Position numbers and translations under genes: made by a program | The notes under the pieces: model-generated | Told to the model about the DNA's origin: nothing | Seen by the model: only the letters and a program-made list of their open reading frames with translations | Database searches by the model: none | From: Myxococcales bacterium | GTDB taxonomy: Bacteria > Myxococcota_A > Polyangia > Polyangiales > Polyangiaceae | DNA length: 64,000 bases | Direction of reading: 5' to 3' | Assembly (NCBI GenBank): GCA_016706225.1 | Contig: JADJKB010000015.1 | Span: 1 to 64,000, forward strand | In this document: positions 27,953 through 35,897 of the stretch, one piece after another | Layout: each line of letters begins with the position of its first letter | How positions within the stretch are numbered: the first letter of the stretch is position 1

Positions 27953-29017
27953 ATGCCAAGCCTGCGCCTGGTAGGAGCCGCACTCGCGCTCTCCTTGCTC
28001 AATTTCAAGCTGAGCACTTGCCGCTCACCCGGAGAGGGCGGCAAGGGCCCCGGCGGTGCGGACTCCGGTGGGCTCGTGGAGCTGCCCGGTGTGGACACCG
28101 GACCGCTGACCTCGCGCGAGAAGCACGATTGGTCCGGCGCCGTGAGCGAGCTCTTGGCGCCGTGTGCGGATCAGGCCGTGAGCCTCGCTCAGTGCGTCAA
28201 GGAGTCCCGGCCGTGCAAGCCGTGTGCACCGGCTTCGCAGTTCCTGGCGAAGCAAGTGCGCAAGGGCAAGACCCGCGCGCAGCTCGATGCGGCGTTCAAG
28301 GCCCGCTTCGCAGCGGATCAGGTCAAAGAGATCCCCATCGCCGGCTCGCCCACCAAGGGTCCCGACGACGCTGCCATCACGATCATCGAGTTTGCGGATT
28401 TCGAGTGCCCGGGGTGTGGCAAGGCCCACCCGGTGATCACGAAGCTGCTCGCGAAGTATCCGTCGCACGTTCGCCTGGTGTTCAAGAACTACCCACTCAG
28501 CATCCACAAGCACGCGGAGAAGGCTGCGCGCGCCGCGCTCGCTGCGGGGCGGCAGGGCAAGTTCTGGGAGATGCACGCGAAGCTTTTCGAGATGCAGCCG
28601 ACCCCGCCGGATGAGACGGCGCTGGACAGGCTCGCGAAAGAGCTCGGGCTCGATGCGAAGAAGTTCTCCGACGATCTCGCGAGCGAGGCCATCGCCGACG
28701 AGGTCGCGCGTGATCGCAAGCTCGGGGACAAACTCGAGCTCGACTCGACGCCGTTGATCTTCATCAACGGGCGCCACTACGATCTGGACCAGTTCGATTT
28801 TTCGGAAGATCTCGACGAGTGGGTCTCACTCGAGCTGGAGCTGAAGACGGGCAAGAAGATCGAACCGAAGGTGGTCAAAGACGACGCACCGGCGGACAAA
28901 CCCGCGGTGGAAAACTCGGCGCGCCCGCCCGCGTCTGGCGCCCCGGCTGGCTCCGGCGCGCCCGCCCCCTCCGCGTCGTCGCGGGCCAAGACCGATCCCT
29001 CCCCCAAGGGCAAATGA
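27953..29017 (+). CDS. DsbA-like thiol-disulphide lipoprotein
   Basis: 354 residues. An N-terminal hydrophobic segment ends at LSTC (Cys 23), a plausible though non-ideal lipobox. Residues about 75-115 contain four Cys (APCADQ, QCVKESRPCKPC). The thioredoxin-fold domain has the active site CPGC near 151-154 in the context EFADFECPGCGKAHP, the helical insertion, and the cis-Pro loop STPLIFINGR. A Pro/Ala tail follows. It is likely an extracytoplasmic oxidase or isomerase. It shares domain type with the second DsbA unit of the 4621-7155 fusion. The ATGA overlap couples it to the exonuclease gene. Confidence 0.85.
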   Translation: MPSLRLVGAALALSLLNFKLSTCRSPGEGGKGPGGADSGGLVELPGVDTGPLTSREKHDWSGAVSELLAPCADQAVSLAQCVKESRPCKPCAPASQFLAKQVRKGKTRAQLDAAFKARFAADQVKEIPIAGSPTKGPDDAAITIIEFADFECPGCGKAHPVITKLLAKYPSHVRLVFKNYPLSIHKHAEKAARAALAAGRQGKFWEMHAKLFEMQPTPPDETALDRLAKELGLDAKKFSDDLASEAIADEVARDRKLGDKLELDSTPLIFINGRHYDLDQFDFSEDLDEWVSLELELKTGKKIEPKVVKDDAPADKPAVENSARPPASGAPAGSGAPAPSASSRAKTDPSPKGK

Positions 29018-29763
29018 AGAACGGCGCGGACGGTGGCGGCTGTTTCCCGACCGGGCGACACTACCCCGGCATCGCCCACCTGTTGCGGGCTGTCGCAGTC
29101 GGTGTCGCCGAAGAGCTGGGCCCGGAGCTGGCCATCGACGACCTGCCGCTGGTTGCCCTGGACACCGAGACGACCGGGCGCGACGCCTCCGTCGATCGCA
29201 TCGTCGAGATCGCGTGTGTGCAGTTCCGTGGGGGCCTGGTCACCGAGCGGCGTAGCTGGCTGGTCAACCCCGGCAGGCCGATCCCGAAGGAGGCCTTCGA
29301 CGTTCACGGCATCAGTGACGATGACGTGCGCGACAAACCCAGCTTCGCTGAGGTAGCCGCCGAGGTCGTTGCCGCTCTGCAAGGTGCGGTGCCGGTCGCG
29401 TACAACGCCGAGTTCGATCGCGCGTTCCTCTTGGCAGAGCTCGAGCGCGCGGGTGCGCCATCAGGGCAGCTGCCCCCGGCGTGCCGTCGCGGCGTCGATT
29501 GGATCGACCCTCTGGTCTGGGCCCGCGAGCTGCAGAAATTCGAGAAGGGCAAGTCGCTCGGGGACGTGACGGGCCGACTCGGCATCGAGATGGCGAACGC
29601 CCACCGCGCGACCGACGACGCCGAGGCCGCTGTGCGAGTGCTCGCGGCGTTCCTGTCCAATCCCCGCGTGCCCAAGACCTACGCCGCCTTCGTGCAGGAA
29701 CAGCGGCGCCTGGCGCGGATCTTCGAGGAAGAGCGCGCCCGCTGGAAGAACGCCCGGAGCTGA
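29014..29763 (+). CDS. DnaQ-like 3'-5' exonuclease
   Basis: 249 residues from the ATG at 29014, which overlaps the preceding stop as ATGA. DEDDh-family exonuclease: Exo I DTETTG near residues 49-54, Exo II YNAEFDRAFL near 130, and Exo III HRATDDAEA near 192-200 with the catalytic His. These enzymes trim 3' ends in replication proofreading or in nucleic-acid turnover. The protein has no polymerase module and is not adjacent to dnaE, so it is more likely a stand-alone DnaQ paralogue. Coupling with a periplasmic DsbA protein is functionally odd. Confidence 0.9.
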   Translation: MKNGADGGGCFPTGRHYPGIAHLLRAVAVGVAEELGPELAIDDLPLVALDTETTGRDASVDRIVEIACVQFRGGLVTERRSWLVNPGRPIPKEAFDVHGISDDDVRDKPSFAEVAAEVVAALQGAVPVAYNAEFDRAFLLAELERAGAPSGQLPPACRRGVDWIDPLVWARELQKFEKGKSLGDVTGRLGIEMANAHRATDDAEAAVRVLAAFLSNPRVPKTYAAFVQEQRRLARIFEEERARWKNARS

Positions 29764-29776
29764 GCGCGGGCGCGGT

Positions 29777-30862
29777 CTACTTCAGCCCGGTGATCCAGGC
29801 TGCAATCTTCGGCATCATGGCGTCGTCGATCTGCTTGGTGTCGAAGAACGGCATGCCGTTGTCGCCGCGCACGTTCATGCGCACGTAGAGCTGACTCTTG
29901 CCCGGGTCGCCGGGCAGGACACAGATGGTCGTGCCCAGCGTGAGGTGGTTCATCAGCGCATTGATGTTCGTCTGATACGTCGGCGTCGCCTCCGGCGTCG
30001 CCACGTCCACCGGAATTTTGTAGCGAAGCTTGCGGATCTTGGCGAGCCAGTTGGTGTCGTTGTGACAGTGCGCGCAGTTGCCGTGCAGGTAGCCGAGCAC
30101 GTCTTCGACCAGGCCGTCGCCCGGCATCGGAAACTCCTTGGCCGGTGGATCGGAGAGCTGACTCTGCGCCATCAAGCTCGCGAGGAACCCACCCCCGGTC
30201 TCCTTGCTGCTCTGGATCGCCGAGACGCCGATGATGACGTCCCCGGCACCGTTGTGGCACTGGCCACAGGTCTCGACGTCAGGCACGTCGTGAGTGGTCC
30301 CGAGCGCGTTCGGCACCCCCTGGGGCACCACGTTCCCGTCCTGAACGGCCTCGTTCCACAGATACGAGACCAGCAGCCAGCCGCCGGACGCCTCGGCGCG
30401 CTTCTCGGCGTAGCGCGTCTCGATCAGCTTGCCGCCGACGTAGAATTCTTTCCAGGCCTTGGTGCCGATGGGAAACTGCCAGATGTCCATCACGAAGGTG
30501 TCGACCTTCGCGCCCGGTGGCAGGTAGAGGAAACGCTCGCTGGTCGCGCCGTCGTGCCACACCGGATAGCGCACCTCGAACGGCATCACGCCCGGAGCCA
30601 AGCTGCGGGTCACCATGTTGGAGAAGAGTCCGGTCGTGGAGAGCAACTTCGGTGCGTCGAACACCGCCGCGTCCACGCCCGTGTCGGTGCTGAGCTGATC
30701 CGGCGCCGCGTCGATGGGACCGGAGTCGACGACGCTGCCGTCGGGCACGGGCAGCTGATGGGTGGTACCGGTCGGGTCGTCGCTGCTGCAAGCCCCCAAC
30801 CACGCTGCAGCGACCAGGGTGCAGGTGCCGAGCCTCACGCGCCACATGCTGGCATTGTTCAT
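29777..30862 (-). CDS. lipoprotein with two CxxCH haem-binding motifs
   Basis: 361 residues from ATG 30862 (frame open to 30883). The lipobox LGAC follows a hydrophobic segment. Two c-type haem motifs are visible: CGQCHNG near 177 and CAHCHND near 252. In the same region are short WP and HD-type elements of cytochrome-c-like surface proteins. I do not recognise the full family; proteins of this kind often carry C-terminal haem for extracytoplasmic electron transfer or act as repeat-containing oxidases. It converges on the exonuclease gene and is divergent from the esterase. Confidence 0.7.
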   Translation of the reverse strand: MNNASMWRVRLGTCTLVAAAWLGACSSDDPTGTTHQLPVPDGSVVDSGPIDAAPDQLSTDTGVDAAVFDAPKLLSTTGLFSNMVTRSLAPGVMPFEVRYPVWHDGATSERFLYLPPGAKVDTFVMDIWQFPIGTKAWKEFYVGGKLIETRYAEKRAEASGGWLLVSYLWNEAVQDGNVVPQGVPNALGTTHDVPDVETCGQCHNGAGDVIIGVSAIQSSKETGGGFLASLMAQSQLSDPPAKEFPMPGDGLVEDVLGYLHGNCAHCHNDTNWLAKIRKLRYKIPVDVATPEATPTYQTNINALMNHLTLGTTICVLPGDPGKSQLYVRMNVRGDNGMPFFDTKQIDDAMMPKIAAWITGLK

Positions 30863-30970
30863 GTTTCTGTCTGCCGCGGCCACGGCTTGTTGGTGGGCTG
30901 TCGGCGCGCCGTGCGCACTGCTTGCACCGCCAGGTGTCGCCCGGAGCGAGGGCGGTGTTAGGCTGCCGGC

Positions 30971-32002
30971 GTGAGGGTTCGCGCGTCATTTGGGGTTCTC
31001 GGGTTGTTCTTCCTGACTGCTTGCGGCGGTGACGATTCGAAATCGGACGCCCAGTCGAGCGGTGGCGCAGCGGGAAGCGGTGGAGCCGCCGGCGCCTCTG
31101 GAGCGGGTGGTGCTGCGGGAGTGGGTGGCGCTGCTGGTTCGGGCGGCTCGAGCGGCTCCGCAGGTTCGACCTCGTCGGGCTGCGGCAGTCCGGCCCCGGC
31201 CACTGGCAAACGCTCCCTCGACGTGGCGGGCACCGCGCGCGCGTATCAGCTCCACTTACCGCCCAGCTACGATGCGTCGAAGCCGTGGCCATTGGTGTTG
31301 AACTTTCACGGACGGACGCCGGCCAGCGCGGGGGAGGCCTCGACGCTCCAAGCGCTCGTCAGTGGGCTGAACACCAAGGGAGATGCGGCTGGCTTCATCG
31401 TCGTGAACCCCCAGGGCCTCTCGGAGTCGAATGGGGAGCAGACCTGGAACGCGGGTCTGTGTTGCGCCCAGGACCAAACTCGCGACGACATGGGTTTCGT
31501 GGATGCCCTGCTGGCGTCGCTCGAGGCAGAGCTGTGTATCGACAGCAAGCGCATCTACTCGACGGGCCTCTCGAACGGCGGGTTCATGTCTCACCGCTTG
31601 GCGTGTGAGCGAGCGGACCGTTTTGCGGCCGTGGCACCGGTCGCTGCGTTCAACGGCATGCCCAGCTGTAACCCGGCGCGCCCGATCCCGATGATCTCGT
31701 TCAACGGCACGTCCGACACCCTGGTCAGCTACGCGCTGGCCCAGAACTCCGCGGCCGAGTGGGTCAAGCGAAACGGCTGCAACGCGGCCGCGACCGAGAC
31801 GTTCAAGAACGGCGACAGCCACTGCGACACCTACAGCGGCTGCCAGGGTGGCGCGGACGTCGTGTTTTGCACCGTGGACGGCGGTGGTCACACCTGGCCG
31901 GGTGGGTTCGATCTGTCCGGCTTCGGGTTTGGCAAGACCACCAAAGATCTGAACGCCAACGACGCCTTGTGGGCGTTCTTCGAGAAGCATGCTTTGAATT
32001 GA
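30971..32002 (+). CDS. LpqC/PHB-depolymerase-type esterase lipoprotein
   Basis: 343 residues from GTG 30971. Lipobox LTAC followed by a Gly/Ala-rich linker. An alpha/beta-hydrolase domain starts near residue 80: LVLNFHGR oxyanion strand, the nucleophile elbow GLSNGG near 199-204, and the catalytic His in GGGHTWPGG near 305. The pattern matches polyhydroxybutyrate depolymerase/LpqC and feruloyl-esterase-like enzymes, which cleave ester bonds in polymers or plant cell-wall substrates. Paired Cys (GLCCAQDQ) suit an extracytoplasmic location. A run of eight T follows the stop at 32010-32017 and may end transcription. Confidence 0.85.
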   Translation: MRVRASFGVLGLFFLTACGGDDSKSDAQSSGGAAGSGGAAGASGAGGAAGVGGAAGSGGSSGSAGSTSSGCGSPAPATGKRSLDVAGTARAYQLHLPPSYDASKPWPLVLNFHGRTPASAGEASTLQALVSGLNTKGDAAGFIVVNPQGLSESNGEQTWNAGLCCAQDQTRDDMGFVDALLASLEAELCIDSKRIYSTGLSNGGFMSHRLACERADRFAAVAPVAAFNGMPSCNPARPIPMISFNGTSDTLVSYALAQNSAAEWVKRNGCNAAATETFKNGDSHCDTYSGCQGGADVVFCTVDGGGHTWPGGFDLSGFGFGKTTKDLNANDALWAFFEKHALN

Positions 32003-32277
32003 GAAGAGGTTTTTTTTCCCGCCCCGGCCCTCACTTGGCGTACGCCCCCGGCCGTGTTGCCAGCAGCCAGGCGACACCGCGCCGCGAGCGCGAGGACCAT
32101 GCGGAGCTTGCTAGGCGGAGCGCCCAACGACACGGCCCGTGATCGCCGACCGCCGTGGCCGGAGCCGACCTCTGCCGTGCTCGAAACTAGCGCACACGGC
32201 GCGAGTTCGCGATTGCCGGCGCTGGGCACCCTACGGCTCCGATTGCGCAGCGGCGATCCCAGTGGTCCAATCCGGGT

Positions 32278-32982
32278 ATGCGAATTCGAGCTGGAGCCCT
32301 GGCCCTCTCTCTCCTGATCGCCGCCTGCGGCGGCTCGACCTCGAACGGCACGGGAACCGGTGGTGCCTCCGGCGGAGGCGGCACGAGCAGCGGCGGCACG
32401 AGCAGCGGCGGCACGAGCAGCGGCGGAACGACCAGCGGTGGTACCAGCGGTAGCGGCGGCGGCGGTAGCGGCGGCGGCGGCAACGCTTCGGGACTCACCG
32501 CGTGCAACGCGCCCGGCACCTGCGCGCTCTTCGCGAACAACTGCTGCGGGGGCTACTGTGATCCGAATGCACCGTTGTCCGGCTTCCAGGCTGTGAACGC
32601 CGCCAAGGTGAACGACCTCGAAGCTCAAATCTGCACCGGTGACATAGCTTGCCCCGGTTGTGTCTCGATGGACAACCCGGCCTACCTGGCGCTGTGTCGA
32701 GCCGGGCAGTGTGCGGCGATCGATCTGCGAAAGGACGCGCTGAGCGCGTGCAAATCTCACGACGAGTGCCGCCTGCGTTGGGGTAGCAATTGTTGTGAGA
32801 GTTGCGGAGGCGGCGTCGAGCAGCAGCTGATCGCGTACAACAAGAACGCGAACCTCGAGGCCGAAGTATGCCAGCCGAATGGCGGCGCCTGCCCGCCCTG
32901 TGTACCGCCGCCGTACCCCAGCTACCTGCTGCCGATCTGCGGTGCGGATGCCCATTGCAGCTGGACGGTCATCGGGCCGTGA
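32278..32982 (+). CDS. Cys-rich lipoprotein of unknown function
   Basis: 234 residues. Lipobox IAAC (Cys 17) then a Gly/Ser/Thr linker with the 15-bp tandem repeat noted separately. The mature part has two similar halves: FANNCCGGYCDP and CPGCVSMDNPAYLALCRAGQC, then WGSNCCESCGGG and CPPCVPPPYPSYLLPICGADAHC. The pattern NCCxxC ... CPxCV ... C-x-C suggests a repeated disulphide-stabilised fold of about 75 residues. I do not recognise the family. It ends before a hairpin at 33055. Confidence 0.7.
   Translation: MRIRAGALALSLLIAACGGSTSNGTGTGGASGGGGTSSGGTSSGGTSSGGTTSGGTSGSGGGGSGGGGNASGLTACNAPGTCALFANNCCGGYCDPNAPLSGFQAVNAAKVNDLEAQICTGDIACPGCVSMDNPAYLALCRAGQCAAIDLRKDALSACKSHDECRLRWGSNCCESCGGGVEQQLIAYNKNANLEAEVCQPNGGACPPCVPPPYPSYLLPICGADAHCSWTVIGP
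32386..32445 (+). repeat. 15-bp tandem repeat coding the Gly/Ser linker
   Basis: Four tandem 15-base units based on AGCAGCGGCGGCACG; units 1 and 2 are identical, unit 3 differs by one base, unit 4 is diverged. They encode SSGGT repeats in the lipoprotein linker. Length variation by slippage would lengthen or shorten the tether without changing frame. Confidence 0.85.
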
Positions 32983-33054
32983 GCAGGCGCCGTGCGAGTT
33001 GACGCTCGGGGCGGGCGTTGTTCGCCCAAGTTTCCCGAGCACGCTCGGGTCTGA

Positions 33055-33086
33055 CTCGTGTTTCGCCCTTTCGGGCGAAACACGAG
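33055..33086. terminator. 14-bp perfect hairpin after the Cys-rich lipoprotein gene
   Basis: CTCGTGTTTCGCCC (33055-33068) and its exact complement GGGCGAAACACGAG (33073-33086) enclose the loop TTTC. It sits 72 bases after the lipoprotein stop. There is no long T-run, so it may be a terminator or a mobile-element relic, given the transposase remnant next to it. The rest of 32983-33300 shows nothing I can assign. Confidence 0.5.
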
Positions 33087-33300
33087 GGCTCCAGGGTCAG
33101 GCTCCAGGCTACAGGCTTAGGAGCGCGCGTCGAGCGATCGAATGAGCCCCTGGGGTGCACGGACGAGCTCGTCGTACGCGGGTTCGAGCCGTTCATGAGC
33201 CTGTGGCGCGAGGATTTCGAGCCGACGCGCGAGACCAAGCAGGTATCGGACTTCGGAAAGCGGAGCCGAGCGCAGTGACGAGAAACTGCACGTAGTCACG

Positions 33301-34020
33301 CGTTGTCCGACGCGCGGAGCCCTCCACGATGTTGGTCGGGCGCAGGTCGTGCTGTTCGGTGCGATGAGGCCAGACGCGGTCCTCACCGAAGCACCGCCGC
33401 AACCCTCGAACTCGAGCAAAGGCGGTCGTCCACGCAAGCGGGGTAAACTGCTCCGCAAGCCGGAGAAGATCGCCGCCGATGGTCGAACGCCCTGGCAGAC
33501 CACGACGGCCATGCTCTACGGTCGCCTGACCACGATCCGCTACAAGACGCTCGTCGCGCAGTGGTACCGCGCGACGGGGACTCGCCTGCTTCGGAGCGTC
33601 ATCGTCGAATGCTCGACCGGACGTCTCGGCTGTCGGGTCTTCTTCTCGAGCGATGCGTCTCTGGACGTCGTCACTCTGCTGGAAACCTACGCCGGCCGAT
33701 GGGCATCGAGGTCTTCTTCCGCGAGGCCAAGCAACTCTTCTCGCTTCGCCGACTCACAGGCGCGCAAGGAAACGGCGGTCCTTCGCGTCGCTCCCCTGGT
33801 TGGACTCCTCTACTCCGTCCTCGTTCTCTGGTTCGCCGAAGGCGCCCTCCAGAGCCCGCTGGCCAGGCTTCCTGTCCGACCGTGCTACGCGCACAAGCGC
33901 GGCTTCTCCTTCGCCGACATCCTCCGTACCGCCCGTCGTGCCCTCCACGGCATCGACATTCTGGTTCCATTCAACCTGGCTCGGCTATTACGCCTGGATC
34001 GGCAGCGAGGGGTCGCTCGG
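33301..34020 (+). pseudogene. decayed DDE transposase (IS701/IS4-like), 5'-truncated and frameshifted
   Basis: The frame from 33301 reads DAVLTEAPP, GGRPRKRGK, TIRYKTLVAQWYRATG, then FFSSDASLDVVTLLETYAGRW. This is the second half of a DDE superfamily transposase, where the conserved ending is W-x-(I/L)-E-x-x-F-x-x-x-K-Q. At 33698 the frame slips (a G appears to be missing) and continues as GIEVFFREAKQLF in another frame. It then returns near 33745 to the first frame (QARKETAVLRVAPLVGLLYSV). The N-terminal half with the first Asp is absent. No clear terminal repeats remain. The product cannot be functional. Confidence 0.75.
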
Positions 34021-34209
34021 TCTGATGGCGGGGCGGGCTGCTCGGATTTGCCTCCGCGGAGCGTGATGGAGCTGCCGTTGCACTGCGCGGTCGTGCGCTC
34101 GCGATCTCGGCGCGCCTGCTCTGGCACTGAGCCTGGGCCGCGTTCGGTGTCCTCGAGTGCCTCACGGTCGCCCGACGCTGCAAACAAGACGGCGCGGTGT
34201 TTCAGACCG

Positions 34210-35586
34210 CTACGGAGTCTCGACCGCGGCGTCCGGCCCGGGCGGCGGTGCGGCGGCCGCGTCGGGGACCGGCCGCCCAGGGTCGAGCCGCATCTTCACG
34301 TCGAGCAGCACCGTTTCACCCGGTATGAGTGTGATGGTGCGGCGCTCGGTCGCAGCGTTTGGGTGTTCGAGCCGCACGTAGTGGGTGCCGGCGGCCAAGG
34401 GGATCGCCCGGGCAAACGGCGTGGTGTCGATTCGCTGGCCATCGACGATGACGTGCGCCCAAGGGTCCGCCACGACACGCAGATAGGCCGGGCGTCGGGG
34501 AGAAAGAGCCAGCTCCGTCGCCCCGCGTCGCCCGGCCGAGACGCCCTCTTGCCGTGAAGCGAGCCACTGCAGACCTGCGCCCACGATGACGACCATGCCC
34601 AGGCAAACGAGGAACCCCTTCAGCGCCCAGCTCACCGGCGGGCCTTCGGGCGCCTCCGAGAGCATCGCGGAGGTGTCGAGCACCGAGCGGGGGCCTTCGT
34701 CGGTCAACCCGGCTTGCACGAGTGCCTGTACGATCTGTCGATGTGACGAGGTTACACCGGCGTCACCCAGGAAGCGTTCGAGCGCGAGCACGAGCTCTTC
34801 GGTGTTGGCGAAGCGATCACTCGCCATCTTCTCGAGACAACGCTGTGCGATGCGTTCGAGCGTCGGCGGCACACCGCTCACTGCACGGCCGAGCGGTGGA
34901 GCGGCGTCGTGTCGAATGCGCTGAGCCGCGGTCCGGTCATCCGGCGCTTCGAAGGGTCGGACACCGGCGAGCAGCTCGTACAAGACCAAGCCGAGTGAGA
35001 ACAAGTCACTGCGTGGGTCGGCGGCCTCACCGAGGATCTGCTCAGGTGAGAGATAGAGCGGCCCGCCGAAGCTGCTGGCGCCATCCAGGAGCTCGGGCGC
35101 GGTGGGCAGACGCTCGTCCACCGCCACCGAGAAATTCAAGAGCTTCACGTGCCCGCGCTTCGACACCATGATGTTGCGCGGCTGCACGTCGCGGTGCACG
35201 ACTCCGTGTCGGTGGGCGTGCTCCAGCGCTCGGGCAATCTCGAGCACGATGGCGGCGGCGGGCAGCGGGGACAGCTTGCTGACCACGCGCAGGAGCTCGT
35301 CCAGCGGCCAACCGTCCACGTACTCCAGCACGAGCCACATGCGGTCCTCGTGCCGCACGAAATCGTGCACATGCAGGATGTTCGGGTGGTGCAACTCGGC
35401 GAGCACCCGGGCTTCACGCTCGAGCGATGCGGCGAATGGGCTCGACGGCATGATGCTCGACGACAAGGCCTTGACCAACACCGGTCGACCCAGCGGTTGC
35501 TGGACCGCGTGGTACAGGTCTGCCACCGACCCCGAGCGGAGTTTCTCTATGACTTGGCAGCCGTCGAAGACCGGTAGGTCCGGCAT
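34210..35586 (-). CDS. membrane pseudokinase with PEGA-like domain
   Basis: 458 residues. A kinase-like domain fills residues 8-275. The ATP lysine is kept (VLVKALSS), but the catalytic loop reads HRDVQPRN (Lys to Gln), DFG reads NFS, and APE reads SPE. Loss of the metal-binding Asp argues for a pseudokinase, though an unusual active kinase cannot be excluded. A membrane helix near 330 (FLVCLGMVVIVGAGLQWL) is followed by a PEGA-like beta domain (YLRVVADPWAHVIVDGQRIDTTPF) that faces outside. PEGA modules are thought to contact envelope or surface polymers. A Pro/Ala tail ends the protein. Confidence 0.83.
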   Translation of the reverse strand: MPDLPVFDGCQVIEKLRSGSVADLYHAVQQPLGRPVLVKALSSSIMPSSPFAASLEREARVLAELHHPNILHVHDFVRHEDRMWLVLEYVDGWPLDELLRVVSKLSPLPAAAIVLEIARALEHAHRHGVVHRDVQPRNIMVSKRGHVKLLNFSVAVDERLPTAPELLDGASSFGGPLYLSPEQILGEAADPRSDLFSLGLVLYELLAGVRPFEAPDDRTAAQRIRHDAAPPLGRAVSGVPPTLERIAQRCLEKMASDRFANTEELVLALERFLGDAGVTSSHRQIVQALVQAGLTDEGPRSVLDTSAMLSEAPEGPPVSWALKGFLVCLGMVVIVGAGLQWLASRQEGVSAGRRGATELALSPRRPAYLRVVADPWAHVIVDGQRIDTTPFARAIPLAAGTHYVRLEHPNAATERRTITLIPGETVLLDVKMRLDPGRPVPDAAAAPPPGPDAAVETP

Positions 35587-35673
35587 CGCCGCAGACTCTA
35601 CTCACTTCGCGGCAGAGTCGCGATCTCGTGACCCCGGGCCTTGGCTTGCCGTCCCAGCTCGGCGCGTTTATTG

Positions 35674-35844
35674 ATGCAGCATCATGCGTGGCAACCGAAC
35701 TTTTTCCCTTTGGGCGATCTTGGCACCGGCACCGGGACGGGCAGCCCTTGCAGTTTTTGCGGGGGTTCGGCCACGCTCAAGGTGCAGTGGGACAACGGCA
35801 CTTCCGAGGTGTCGAAGCTCGGCACCCTGACCTGCGCGCTCTGA
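35674..35844 (+). CDS. small CxxC protein (tentative)
   Basis: 56 residues from ATG 35674 (the frame is open to 35641). It contains CSFCGG and a third Cys near the end (LGTLTCAL), separated by a charged beta-like stretch (ATLKVQWDNGTSEVSKL), so a zinc-ribbon fold is possible. No strong ribosome-binding site is visible. It precedes the FG-GAP gene by 53 bases. Low confidence: it may be a chance frame. Confidence 0.3.
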   Translation: MQHHAWQPNFFPLGDLGTGTGTGSPCSFCGGSATLKVQWDNGTSEVSKLGTLTCAL

Positions 35845-35897
35845 CCGCGCAGCGCGGCGCCAGACTGCTATGGTTGCTCCGAGTGCGGAGGTAGACG

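Noticed and set aside
32386..32445. Short tandem units as a possible CRISPR-like array
   Set aside because: Only 15-base contiguous units without spacers, coding a Gly/Ser linker in frame.
33117..33348. Possible minus-strand IS1380-type fragment (RYLLGLARR)
   Set aside because: A single short resemblance, overlapped by better plus-strand transposase signal; not enough to call.
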